DNA from: an uncultured Muribaculaceae bacterium
GTDB taxonomy: Bacteria > Bacteroidota > Bacteroidia > Bacteroidales > Muribaculaceae
DNA length: 19,873 bases
Direction: 5' to 3'
Assembly: GCA_910584735.1 (NCBI GenBank)
Contig: CAJUBM010000047.1
Span: forward strand, 1-19,873
Shown: piece by piece, positions 6,235 to 13,181 of the stretch
Numbering within the stretch: position 1 is the first letter of the stretch
Layout: each line of letters begins with the position of its first letter
Translations under genes and position numbers: made by a program
The notes under the pieces: generated by a model
Told to the model about the DNA's origin: nothing
The model's input: the letters and a program-made list of their open reading frames with translations, nothing else
Database searches by the model: none

Positions 6235-7710
6235 CTATTTCTGCCGGTCACGCATCATTTTAAGGTAGAGTGACGGGGTCATCCCCGTCACCTTTTTAAA
6301 TGCGTTGATGAAGTTGGAGGCGGAGCGGAACCCCACGCTTTCGCCGATGCTCTGTATGGTAAGGTCGGCAAAACGGGGGTCGGAAGTGAGGCGGCGCCGT
6401 GCCTCGTGGATACGGTGGCTGTTGAGGAGGGTGCGGAAATTGTCGCCGGTTGTCTCGTTTATGGCTTTTGAGATGTACAGGGTGTTGGAGCCGCAGATTG
6501 CGGCCAGCGCGTTCATCGAGAATTCCGAGTCGCAGAAGTTTGCAGGGTCGCTAACCGCCGCGTTTACTTTCTGCATCAGGTCGTGCCATGGATTCTCGTC
6601 CGCAGCCGGCTCCTTTTCAGGCGATGGTTCGGCATGCGATTTGTCGGCTTCGAGTATGGCCAGTTCGCGGTTGCGGGCGAAAAGATGGCGCATGTCTCCT
6701 CGCATTTTACGGATTACGATCCATGTAAGGATTCCGACCGCGAGGAATATGCCTATTGCGAGGATTATGAGTTTCTGTTTCGAGATTGTGAACTCAAGGT
6801 TTTCGATATGTGCCGCGTCTGCGGCTTCGCGCTCTCTTTCACGTTTTGAAGAGATGGTGATGAATCTTTTGAAATCTACAAGCGAGTCTATGGAGGCGAG
6901 GTACAGGTTTCCGTATTCAAGGGCTTTCTCGGTGTTTCCTTCAAGTAGGTGGAGCTTCATCATAGTGCGGCGGCTGTCGGCTATCGCATGCGGATAGCGG
7001 CTCTGCAGGGCCAGTTGCTCGTATCGTTCACCCCAATAACGGGCCGAATCAAGCATGTTGATGCTTTCATAATAGGCTCCCAACTGGCTTATAGGCCCTG
7101 TCGCGTATTCGGTGGGAGGGAGGCCGAGGCTGTCGGCTATCGCCAGGGCGTGTTTGAACATGGTGGCTGCACGGGCCCTGTTGCCGAAGGTGCGCTCTAT
7201 GGTGGCATCGATCAGAATGAGGTCGTAGACCCGCATGGGAATAGTGTCGTGGCCGGCCTGTTGCAGTTTCCGGCGATATTCGCGCGCTGATTTGCCGTTG
7301 CCGTCAAGGCAGTAGGCCATGGAAAGATTGTAGATGAACTTATAGCGTACTGCGGGGTCAGACGAGAGCTTCACTCCGCGCCGGTAGAGTTCGACCGCGC
7401 TCTTGTAGTCGCCATAGCCGAAGTAGATGTTGCCAAGCAAGAGGCATGCGTGGGAATATCTTTCAGGGTCGGCGGGATGTTTTTCCTCGTCAGCTATCTT
7501 TAGGAAGAGGAAGAGATCCTCCATGGCCTCGGTCTGCTCCCCGTTGGAGAGTTTTGTGCGGGCGCATTGGAAGAGAGAGTCGGCGGTTGCGTGTTGAGAA
7601 ACCGGAGTAGCCCGGCAGAGTGATAAGGCCATCGGGCATACTGCGAGCATGAATAATATATGTCGTAGCAGACGGTTGGGAAAGCCGGGGCGGATATTGG
7701 AATGAAACAT
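6235..7710 (-). CDS. Membrane-anchored TPR-containing AraC-family transcriptional regulator
   Basis: A 491-residue protein if started at the ATG at 7710. It has four parts. Residues 1 to about 33 look like a signal/anchor sequence, with NRLLRH followed by ILFMLAVCPMALSL. Helical TPR-like repeats follow to about residue 285 (for example YFGYGDYKSAVELYRRG near 96-112). A transmembrane helix lies at about 314-333 (LIILAIGIFLAVGILTWIVI), preceded by a charged coiled stretch. A C-terminal AraC/XylS-type helix-turn-helix domain spans about 385-485, with MNALAAICGSNTLYISKAIN and the second helix GESVGFRSASNFINAFKKVTG. This predicts a periplasmic sensor and a cytoplasmic DNA-binding domain. An upstream ATG (7773) is in frame, but its extension would overlap the putative promoter and terminator. 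The ligand and targets are unknown; the neighbouring surface-protein gene is an obvious but unproven target. Confidence 0.85.
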   Translation of the reverse strand: MFHSNIRPGFPNRLLRHILFMLAVCPMALSLCRATPVSQHATADSLFQCARTKLSNGEQTEAMEDLFLFLKIADEEKHPADPERYSHACLLLGNIYFGYGDYKSAVELYRRGVKLSSDPAVRYKFIYNLSMAYCLDGNGKSAREYRRKLQQAGHDTIPMRVYDLILIDATIERTFGNRARAATMFKHALAIADSLGLPPTEYATGPISQLGAYYESINMLDSARYWGERYEQLALQSRYPHAIADSRRTMMKLHLLEGNTEKALEYGNLYLASIDSLVDFKRFITISSKREREREAADAAHIENLEFTISKQKLIILAIGIFLAVGILTWIVIRKMRGDMRHLFARNRELAILEADKSHAEPSPEKEPAADENPWHDLMQKVNAAVSDPANFCDSEFSMNALAAICGSNTLYISKAINETTGDNFRTLLNSHRIHEARRRLTSDPRFADLTIQSIGESVGFRSASNFINAFKKVTGMTPSLYLKMMRDRQK

Positions 7711-7714
7711 ATTA

Positions 7715-7722
7715 CAAAGATA
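7715..7722 (-). promoter_or_regulatory. Putative Bacteroidetes-type promoter -7 box for the TPR-AraC gene
   Basis: Read on the minus strand, the sequence is TATCTTTG, a full match to TAnnTTTG, the -7 consensus established for Bacteroides. It ends 4 nt before the ATG at 7710. A T-rich stretch (about 7736-7741) sits near the expected -33 distance but is not a clear TTTG. The tight spacing implies a leaderless or almost leaderless mRNA if 7710 is the true start. Confidence 0.5.
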
Positions 7723-7736
7723 CGGAATGGATTCAG

Positions 7737-7778
7737 AAAAAGGCAGTGTGTCCGTGATATTTGTCGGACACACTGCCT
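7737..7778 (-). terminator. Intrinsic terminator of the surface-protein gene
   Basis: On the minus strand a perfect 14-bp stem (AGGCAGTGTGTCCG with CGGACACACTGCCT, at 7765-7778 and 7741-7754 on the plus coordinates) encloses a 10-nt loop. It runs directly into TTTTT at 7741-7737. It lies 52 nt past the stop of the 1332-residue gene, which reads the same way. The U tract falls where the -33 region of the downstream regulator promoter would be, so the two signals overlap. Confidence 0.8.
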
Positions 7779-7829
7779 ATTCTGTATAGATGTTCGGTGG
7801 ACTTAAACATCTGTTCCTGAATAAGCGGG

Positions 7830-10800
7830 CTATCTTACGGTTGCTTTTGCTTTTGCCGTGCCGGCCGATACGATGTATATACCCGGCGTGAGGGGGAGTG
7901 TAACATTGTTGGTGGCGGCCTGCATGGAGGCGATTATGCGTCCTGCCGTATCGGCAACGGTAATCTTCATCCCTTCGGCGTTCTGCACAAGGATTGCTCC
8001 GTCACCTCCATGGATAACCGGTGTGGTGTAAGATATGGTGCCGACAGCGCTTATGGCCGGGGTAACGGGCTGTGTTGGAGCGGACTCCCCTTGGATGGCG
8101 TAGATGGCTGACACCTGGTAGCGTGAATCCGTGCTTCCTTCGGAGTCTGTGTATGTCTGTTCGGCCACCGGGGTGGAATTTATCATTTCCCCGTCACGGT
8201 AGATGTTATACCCTGTCAGGGTATAGGCCTCGGTCTCGGCTCCCTCCAGGCATAGAGACACATCATCAACCATCACCATGAGTTTGTCGCGGGAGATGTT
8301 TACAAACGCTACCCGGCGTGTTCCCTCGGGGAGGTAGACGGTGTAGTCGGTCCATGTGGCGGGTATATCGCGGAATTGAGCGACCTTTATGAAGTCGGAA
8401 GGCGCCATCCCTCCTTCTGAGGCAAGGACTTCGATGGTTTCTAACGACTGGACGCTGTAGCTGCGGGCTTTGAAGGTGGCGAACTGCGGGTGTCCGGCCA
8501 GCAGCGGAGAGACGGCCCAGTCGTTGTTGGCTGCGGAGTTCTGGTTGTAGAGCGATGCGAGGCATTTTGTGCCGGAGGACGTTTGGAAGGTCTCGTTGAA
8601 TCCCTCCTGAGTGCTGTCGAAGATGAAGAATGAAGCCATAGAGCCTGAGGGCACATTGGGAACGGCTACGTTGAAGAATCCTCTTACCGGGGCGTGGTCA
8701 TGGTCGATGAAGGTCCATCCTCCGGCGGTGCCTGTAGCGAAGGAGGCGTAGGACTCGAAATCATCCGTTGCCGGGATTACGGGGTATCTTTCGGGCGACG
8801 GTGCCTGCCAGTTTATCGTCACCCCCTTCTCATCAATGGCGGCGGTCAGGGCTTCGGGGCGCGGATGGGGCGCCACGGCGGTAATCAGGGTCTCTTCCTC
8901 GGAGATGTCGTTCCCGGCATATTCATCGCCGTCGTATTCTACCTCGGCGGTGTAGAGGTGGTTGTCAATCTCGTTGCGGGGAATCTCTACATCGAACACG
9001 AATCCGGCCTTTGCGCCTGATGGGAGAGGTGTGCCTTCTGTCCGGCCCACAGCCTGTCCGTCACGTCTGAGGATTACATTGTAGCTATCGGCCGGAGAAA
9101 GAGCGTAGTTTGCAACGGTGGCCGTCATCTGCACCGATTCTCCGGGACGGGCGGTGGCCGGGGCTTCCAGTGACAGGCAGGACAGGTCGTTGTGGCGTTT
9201 TTCTACCACAAGGATGTTGTCAATCGCACCTTTGGGTACATTCACGCGTGTAGCCTCAAATGAGATCTGCACTTTCTTCCCGACATATTCACGCAGGCTT
9301 ATTTCATATCTTTCCCAGCACGTTTCGTTACCCGAACCTGTTCTGAACGCCTCGCATAAAGGGATCTCCCCCTCTCCGGTGTCTATGAGTGCGCGCATAA
9401 CGTTATGATCTTCTTCAGTGCGGTTGTAGTACCAGAATAAGAGTACAGGGTCGGTTGCGTCAGCAAGGCTGATTCTGCCGAGATGTAGGCGCGTTGAGAC
9501 GCCATCCTCCTCGATGGAGAATGTGACGGCTGAATTGTCGGCATCCGGCATCTCTAAGTCGGCTTCGTTGTCGGTCAGAGACCAGTAGGTGTTGGCTGTG
9601 TTGTCGGGATATGCTTTCAGACTCTCGGCAAATCCTTCATGGAAAGGTAGGTCGTAAGGACGTCCGATGGCTATTCTTTCGCTCGGAGTACCGTTGCCAT
9701 AGCCTATTTCGTTGCGGGCGAACACGGCGTAGCTTACGAAACGTTGTTCCTCGGTGCCATCACTAACGGTAAGGAAGCCGGCTGTGGTTTCTACATCTAC
9801 TACGAGAACCGACTGGCTGCCGTCTGACGCTATTTCGGCGATTGCATACTTCACCTTCCCGGCAGGGAGTGGTTTGCCGTTGACATCCTGTGTCACGGCG
9901 TCCCATTCGAGCTTTATCACCCCGTCCGTGTCAGTGCGGCTTACCGTCACCTTCTCCGTAGGCAGAGGGAGGTCATAGCCGATGAAGGCTTCGGCTTTTG
10001 CGGAGGCGCCGCTGCCTGCGGAGTTGATGCCTGTCACAGTGTAGGTCGTAGATCCATATGTGGCCTGTGTGTCGGTATAGCTTACGGGTGCGCCTCTCTC
10101 AGGGGTAAGGGTGGCTATCACCTCGTTACCTCTCTTTATCTCTACCTTGTCGAGCGATGCCAGCGTGCGTCCGGCTATATCCTTGTCGGGGGCTGTGAAG
10201 GAGATTGTAGCTTTGAGTGCGCCTGCGGCATCAGCTGCTACGGTGAGATCCGTCACTGCGGCGGGGATGGACGCCTCGGTGGGGGTGTCCACTGTTATAT
10301 CGTCAATGAAGAGGGTGTATGCCTTGGCCGGAGAGCAGGCTTTGACTGCCACGTACCATGCCCCGTCCGAGTCGGGAACCAGATAGCCGCTTATCTCTGC
10401 CGGTGTCGGCGAAGATATGTCGGTAGGTTGGAGTACGGTGGTGGTCAGGGAGGCTGCTGTAGGCTCTTTTCCGGCCACGATGGCTATACGTTCGGTGAAG
10501 TTTTCTGACTTGCTCCAGGCTTTCAGCGTGATTTTGTAGGACTGCTCTTTCTGCAAATCAAATGGTGGAAGAATTATGTAGTCATCGGCGTCCTCCCGAG
10601 TGGAGAAGTGATAGGCCATAGTGCCGTTGTCAAGGAACCATGTGTTGGAGTCATAGTTGGCATCGACAATCGTAATCTCTTCGAGACATTCCTCTGAGTC
10701 GAAATTCTGCGAATAGGGGAGCGGCACGGTTTCAGGGCCGATATTCACCGTTTTCTCGATTTTGAGATTGTCGACATAGAGGTAATACTGCATGCCATCG

Positions 10801-11828
10801 GAACAGGCTTTCACCGCGAAATAGTATGTGCCGCCTTCCTCGGGGATGAACTCGCCGGAGAGCGTTATCGGGCTTCCGTTTTTCAGGGTGGTTGGTTCCA
10901 CCAGGCAGGTGGCCAGCCCCTCAGGTGTCGGGGCTGTGCCTACATAGGCCGCAATCTTTTCGGGGAATGTAGTGCCGCTTGTCCAGGTGTCGAACGAGAA
11001 TTTGTAGGTCTTCCCCTCCTCCAGTGATATAGCCGGGGTGATTACGTAGTCATCGGCAGCCTTGGAGGTGAATTTATAGCGGAGGGCGCCGTCGACCCAC
11101 GTCCATGTCACACCATCTGCGTTATTGTCGGTAATCGTGACGTCATTGACTGATTCTGCCGTGTCAAATGTCTGGGAATAAAATTCTTCCAGGATTACAG
11201 GTGAGGAGGCCGGCAACGTTACCTTTATGTTGTCGACGAAAAGGTAATACTCCATGGCATCGGAACAGGCTTTCACCGCGAAATAGTATGTGCCTGCCTC
11301 TTGGGGGGTGAACTCGCCGGAGAGCGTTATCGGGCTTCCGTTTTTCAGGGTGGTTGGTTCTACCAGGCAGGTAGTCAGAGCTTCAGGAGTAGGGTCTGTG
11401 CCTACGTAGGCCGCGATTTTCTCCGGGAAGGATGTCCCGTTGGTGTGGGTGTCGAATGAAAGTTTGTATTTTTTCCCGGCTTCCAGCGATATGCCCGGCA
11501 GGACAACGTAGTCGTCGGCCGCATCCGAGGCGAAGGAATAGCGTAGTTCGCCGTTTACCCACTGCCATGTCTCATCATCGTTATTGTTGTTGATTATGGT
11601 GACATCGTTTATAGATTCGGGCGTGTCGAATGTCTGTGAGTATAACTCCTCATCTCCGGCTGATGCCGGCAGGGGCAGAGGGGCAGTCGGTTGCTGTCGT
11701 GCTCCATGCGTGACCTGGAGGTTGGTTCGGAGCTTGGGCGCTTCGTTCGGGAGGCATGGCAGTGTCGGTGCGGCTCCGTAGCAGAGCGCTGAGGCCGCCA
11801 GCAAGGTAAGGCTGAAGATAGTTCTCAT
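7830..11828 (-). CDS. Large secreted/surface multidomain protein (choice-of-anchor/cleaved-adhesin-like and Fn3 domains, T9SS-like C-terminus)
   Basis: 1332 residues. Residues 1-19 form a signal peptide (MRTIFSLTLLAASALCYGA). Three tandem jelly-roll-like repeats follow at about 63-205, 217-359 and 372-514, each starting YSQ(T/N)FD and ending in a YY/T-L-F-VD(N/D) strand. Fn3-like modules lie at about 520-615 and 620-722. A MAM/choice-of-anchor-like domain spans about 725-876 and a CARDB-like domain about 880-985. A third Fn3 begins near 990, is interrupted by a choice-of-anchor J (cleaved-adhesin-like) domain at about 1018-1196, and resumes at 1202-1257. The last 65 residues (ending PGIYIVSAGTAKAKATVR) resemble the type IX secretion sorting domain, which suggests export and surface attachment. 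No protease or glycosidase catalytic domain is visible, so it is probably a binding or structural protein; its ligand is unknown. It is oriented against the flanking r-protein genes. Confidence 0.85.
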   Translation of the reverse strand: MRTIFSLTLLAASALCYGAAPTLPCLPNEAPKLRTNLQVTHGARQQPTAPLPLPASAGDEELYSQTFDTPESINDVTIINNNNDDETWQWVNGELRYSFASDAADDYVVLPGISLEAGKKYKLSFDTHTNGTSFPEKIAAYVGTDPTPEALTTCLVEPTTLKNGSPITLSGEFTPQEAGTYYFAVKACSDAMEYYLFVDNIKVTLPASSPVILEEFYSQTFDTAESVNDVTITDNNADGVTWTWVDGALRYKFTSKAADDYVITPAISLEEGKTYKFSFDTWTSGTTFPEKIAAYVGTAPTPEGLATCLVEPTTLKNGSPITLSGEFIPEEGGTYYFAVKACSDGMQYYLYVDNLKIEKTVNIGPETVPLPYSQNFDSEECLEEITIVDANYDSNTWFLDNGTMAYHFSTREDADDYIILPPFDLQKEQSYKITLKAWSKSENFTERIAIVAGKEPTAASLTTTVLQPTDISSPTPAEISGYLVPDSDGAWYVAVKACSPAKAYTLFIDDITVDTPTEASIPAAVTDLTVAADAAGALKATISFTAPDKDIAGRTLASLDKVEIKRGNEVIATLTPERGAPVSYTDTQATYGSTTYTVTGINSAGSGASAKAEAFIGYDLPLPTEKVTVSRTDTDGVIKLEWDAVTQDVNGKPLPAGKVKYAIAEIASDGSQSVLVVDVETTAGFLTVSDGTEEQRFVSYAVFARNEIGYGNGTPSERIAIGRPYDLPFHEGFAESLKAYPDNTANTYWSLTDNEADLEMPDADNSAVTFSIEEDGVSTRLHLGRISLADATDPVLLFWYYNRTEEDHNVMRALIDTGEGEIPLCEAFRTGSGNETCWERYEISLREYVGKKVQISFEATRVNVPKGAIDNILVVEKRHNDLSCLSLEAPATARPGESVQMTATVANYALSPADSYNVILRRDGQAVGRTEGTPLPSGAKAGFVFDVEIPRNEIDNHLYTAEVEYDGDEYAGNDISEEETLITAVAPHPRPEALTAAIDEKGVTINWQAPSPERYPVIPATDDFESYASFATGTAGGWTFIDHDHAPVRGFFNVAVPNVPSGSMASFFIFDSTQEGFNETFQTSSGTKCLASLYNQNSAANNDWAVSPLLAGHPQFATFKARSYSVQSLETIEVLASEGGMAPSDFIKVAQFRDIPATWTDYTVYLPEGTRRVAFVNISRDKLMVMVDDVSLCLEGAETEAYTLTGYNIYRDGEMINSTPVAEQTYTDSEGSTDSRYQVSAIYAIQGESAPTQPVTPAISAVGTISYTTPVIHGGDGAILVQNAEGMKITVADTAGRIIASMQAATNNVTLPLTPGIYIVSAGTAKAKATVR
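10284..11642 (-). repeat. Three tandem coding repeats, about 154 codons each
   Basis: Within the surface-protein gene, unit 1 spans about 11181-11642, unit 2 about 10716-11180 and unit 3 about 10284-10715. Units 1 and 2 are offset by 462 bp and keep long identical blocks: 52 bp at 10847-10898 against 11309-11360, and about 37 bp just beside them. By hand alignment, units 1 and 2 share roughly three quarters of their residues. Unit 3 keeps the pattern (YSQNFD, ADDYIILP, FAVKACS-like WYVAVKACS) but is clearly diverged. This indicates an old duplication and a younger one, or gene conversion. Confidence 0.85.
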
Positions 11829-11909
11829 CGAAAGTCGGTTAGAGGTTGTTTAGTTGTTTATAGGTTACTTATGGGGTTTGTGAAATATTGTCTCGGGTTA
11901 TGGATGGTG

Positions 11910-11917
11910 CAAATTTA
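11910..11917 (-). promoter_or_regulatory. Putative -7 box for the surface-protein gene
   Basis: On the minus strand the sequence is TAAATTTG, matching TAnnTTTG. Transcription would start near 11903 and give a 5' leader of about 75 nt before the ATG at 11828. A TTTG occurs upstream (minus strand, near 11932-11935) but only about 14 nt from the box, shorter than the usual spacing of about 20. The -33 element is therefore uncertain. The leader is AC-rich near the start codon and has no Shine-Dalgarno. Confidence 0.5.
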
Positions 11918-12078
11918 ATTAACCTCTCATCCAAAGAGGAATAATTGGGCGGCAAGTTCTTTTTGATTTGTAAATCGGTAAATGTTTGGACTGGGCAAAG
12001 CGTGTTTGTGGTGTGTCAAAATTCAGATAAACGCTTTTCTTCCACCAAAGATCGTTATACGAGGTGACTTTAGTGTTG

Positions 12079-12238
12079 CCGGATGGTAGTGGCGCCGGAC
12101 CTCCGGGACGGCAGGCCACCCGAAGAGGCTCAGCCAAATTGAGAATACGAACTCCTGTGCAGGTAATAGCTTATGCTTTTCTGCTCCGCCTTTCCGGGTG
12201 GCCTGCCGTCCCGGAGGTCCGGCGCCACTACCATCCGG
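12079..12238. repeat. 160-bp inverted-repeat element with 44-bp perfect arms (REP-doublet or MITE-like)
   Basis: The arms at 12079-12122 and 12195-12238 are perfect reverse complements, flanking a 72-bp centre. Pairing continues imperfectly a few bases inward. Each arm can fold by itself: after GTAG at 12085-12088, TGGC and GCC can pair with GGC and GCCA later in the same arm. GTAG next to a short imperfect palindrome, present as two inverted copies, is the layout of REP doublets (REPINs) known from Gammaproteobacteria. No clear target-site duplication, transposase or RAYT gene is in the window. Copy number elsewhere in the genome is unknown. Confidence 0.6.
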
Positions 12239-12416
12239 TGTCTCTTTGAAGTGTCGAAGGGGACGGATTGTATCAGCGCGGTTTGTGTGGAATATAACTG
12301 TTTAATGTAATGGCTTAATAGAGTCTTAATATCGTAATATAATAATGGTGTGTTAGAATCTGAAGTCGGAGGCTTCGTCATGGTCAGGGGAGAATGAGGG
12401 GGAATAATACATTTAA

Positions 12417-12457
12417 CAAAGTTTAACTACGGGTAGCGGCTTTTTCGCTGAACTTTG
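12417..12457. other. Two-step hairpin upstream of the rpsN promoter
   Basis: CAAAGTT (12417-12423) pairs with AACTTTG (12451-12457). Inside it AGCG (12435-12438) pairs with CGCT (12446-12449) around a T-rich loop. It ends about 35 nt upstream of the putative -7 box, so it could be an operator, or a weak transcription signal of the preceding intergenic region. No protein-binding family can be named from the sequence. Confidence 0.35.
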
Positions 12458-12492
12458 GAGGGGCGTATGGCGGCTGTTTCAGAAAAAATTAC

Positions 12493-12500
12493 GACCTTTG
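12493..12500 (+). promoter_or_regulatory. Candidate promoter -7 box restarting the spc block
   Basis: GACCTTTG followed by CACC resembles the Bacteroidetes -7 box (TAnnTTTG) but lacks the leading TA. TGTTTC about 15 nt upstream is a poor -33. I propose it because rpsN and the following genes are cut off from the upstream r-protein promoter by the rplE terminator and two antisense genes, so a promoter must lie in this region. Transcription would start near 12507. Confidence 0.35.
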
Positions 12501-12506
12501 CACCTG

Positions 12507-12718
12507 ATTTGCGTGAGGATGCAATGTCCCCGCGTTTGTCATAGTCAGCGGCATAGGTCTGGCTGACAGCGTATTTAAGGCTCTTGCGGTTCCAAGGTAC
12601 TCCGTGTCGTAATCGACGGCGGCGGAGCAGTGCGGAATCGGAAGTTTTTTGCTTGATAATATGCTAATATAATGAGTTTTATAAATAACCACGTAATATT
12701 AACCATTAACTTCAGCAC
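12507..12718 (+). promoter_or_regulatory. Putative structured leader of the rpsN transcript
   Basis: About 210 nt between the candidate promoter and the rpsN ATG. GTCAGC (12544-12549) pairs with GCTGAC (12562-12567). A second stem at about 12600-12627 combines CTCCG/CGGAG with GTCG/CGAC around TAAT. A six-T run near 12645 follows some 18 nt later. The last 60 nt are AT-rich and lead into the start codon. A leader of this size before an r-protein operon could host feedback control, for example by S8 as in the E. coli spc operon, but no specific rRNA mimic was recognised. Confidence 0.35.
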
Positions 12719-12988
12719 ATGGCAAAAGAATCAATGAAAGCCCGCGAAGTGAAGCGCCAGAAGCTCGTGGCAAAGTTCGCCGCCAAGAAGGCCGCCCTCA
12801 AGGCCGCCGGCGAATGGGAGGCACTCCAGCTTCTGCCGAAGAACGCCTCACGCGTACGTCTTCACAACCGCTGCTCGATTACAGGCCGTCCCAAAGGCTA
12901 CCTTCGCCAGTTCGGAATTTCACGTATACAGTTCCGCGAGATGGCATCGGCAGGCCTTATCCCCGGCGTGAAGAAGGCAAGCTGGTAA
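12719..12988 (+). CDS. rpsN: 30S ribosomal protein S14
   Basis: S14 is a late-assembling small-subunit head protein. The 89-residue product is the long, zinc-free form: it has one Cys (NRCSITGRPKGY, near residues 50-61) rather than the CxxC pairs of the short zinc form. MAKESMKAREVKRQKLV and the C-terminal LRQFGISRIQFREMASAGLIPGVKKASW region are typical. It is the first gene after the 6.6-kb interruption and is preceded by an AT-rich context (TTAACCATTAACTTCAGCAC). A 193-nt GC-rich spacer separates it from rpsH. Confidence 0.98.
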   Translation: MAKESMKAREVKRQKLVAKFAAKKAALKAAGEWEALQLLPKNASRVRLHNRCSITGRPKGYLRQFGISRIQFREMASAGLIPGVKKASW

Positions 12989-13181
12989 TCGCAACCGTCC
13001 CACGGGGACGCCCCGGCAACAAGCCCCGGCCTCCCTTCCGCAAGCGATCTGCCGCGTTACGCTGACGGCGGTCCTCCGGGTAAGCCCAATTCTGCGGGAC
13101 CCCCCGGCCGGAAACCTCCCGTTCGGCCTTCGGCAGGCGACAAAAAACAATCAAAACAAAAAGTTTTTCAAAACAAACCCA
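12989..13181 (+). other. Structured GC-rich spacer between rpsN and rpsH
   Basis: No gene is visible. CGTCCC (12996-13001) and GGGACG (13005-13010) form a tight hairpin. The octamer GCCCCGGC occurs twice within 20 nt just after it. GGCCGG and GCCTTCGGC-type segments near 13100-13140 allow more stems. The last 40 nt change abruptly to A-rich sequence (AAAAAACAATCAAAACAAAA, then AAAGTTTTTCAAAACAAACCC) before the rpsH ATG. No promoter box was found. Confidence 0.55.

Larger units (their letters stand above)
11829..12718. other. 890-nt gene-free intergenic region
   Basis: This lies between the divergent starts of the surface-protein gene (minus) and rpsN (plus). It contains an A/T-rich leader and promoter for the surface gene (to about 11925), a 160-bp inverted-repeat element (12079-12238), an AT-rich stretch at about 12290-12420, a hairpin at 12417-12457, and a putative r-protein promoter and leader (from about 12493). 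Short open frames on both strands look random, with no start context or protein-like composition. Confidence 0.7.

Noticed and set aside
7711..7773. Upstream in-frame start for the TPR-AraC gene at 7773
   Set aside because: It would place the start before the putative promoter and terminator stem and precede the signal sequence with a non-hydrophobic extension.
7830..11828. Gingipain-type protease
   Set aside because: Cleaved-adhesin-like domains are present, but no caspase-like catalytic domain or His/Cys dyad region is visible anywhere in the 1332 residues.
12079..12238. Invertible promoter (phase-variation switch) flanked by inverted repeats
   Set aside because: No convincing TAnnTTTG box lies in the 72-bp centre and no site-specific recombinase is nearby. 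The self-folding arms fit a REP-like element better.
12130..12692. Short minus-strand open frames in the intergenic region before rpsN
   Set aside because: Composition looks random, no initiation signal is present, and one of them runs through the inverted-repeat element.
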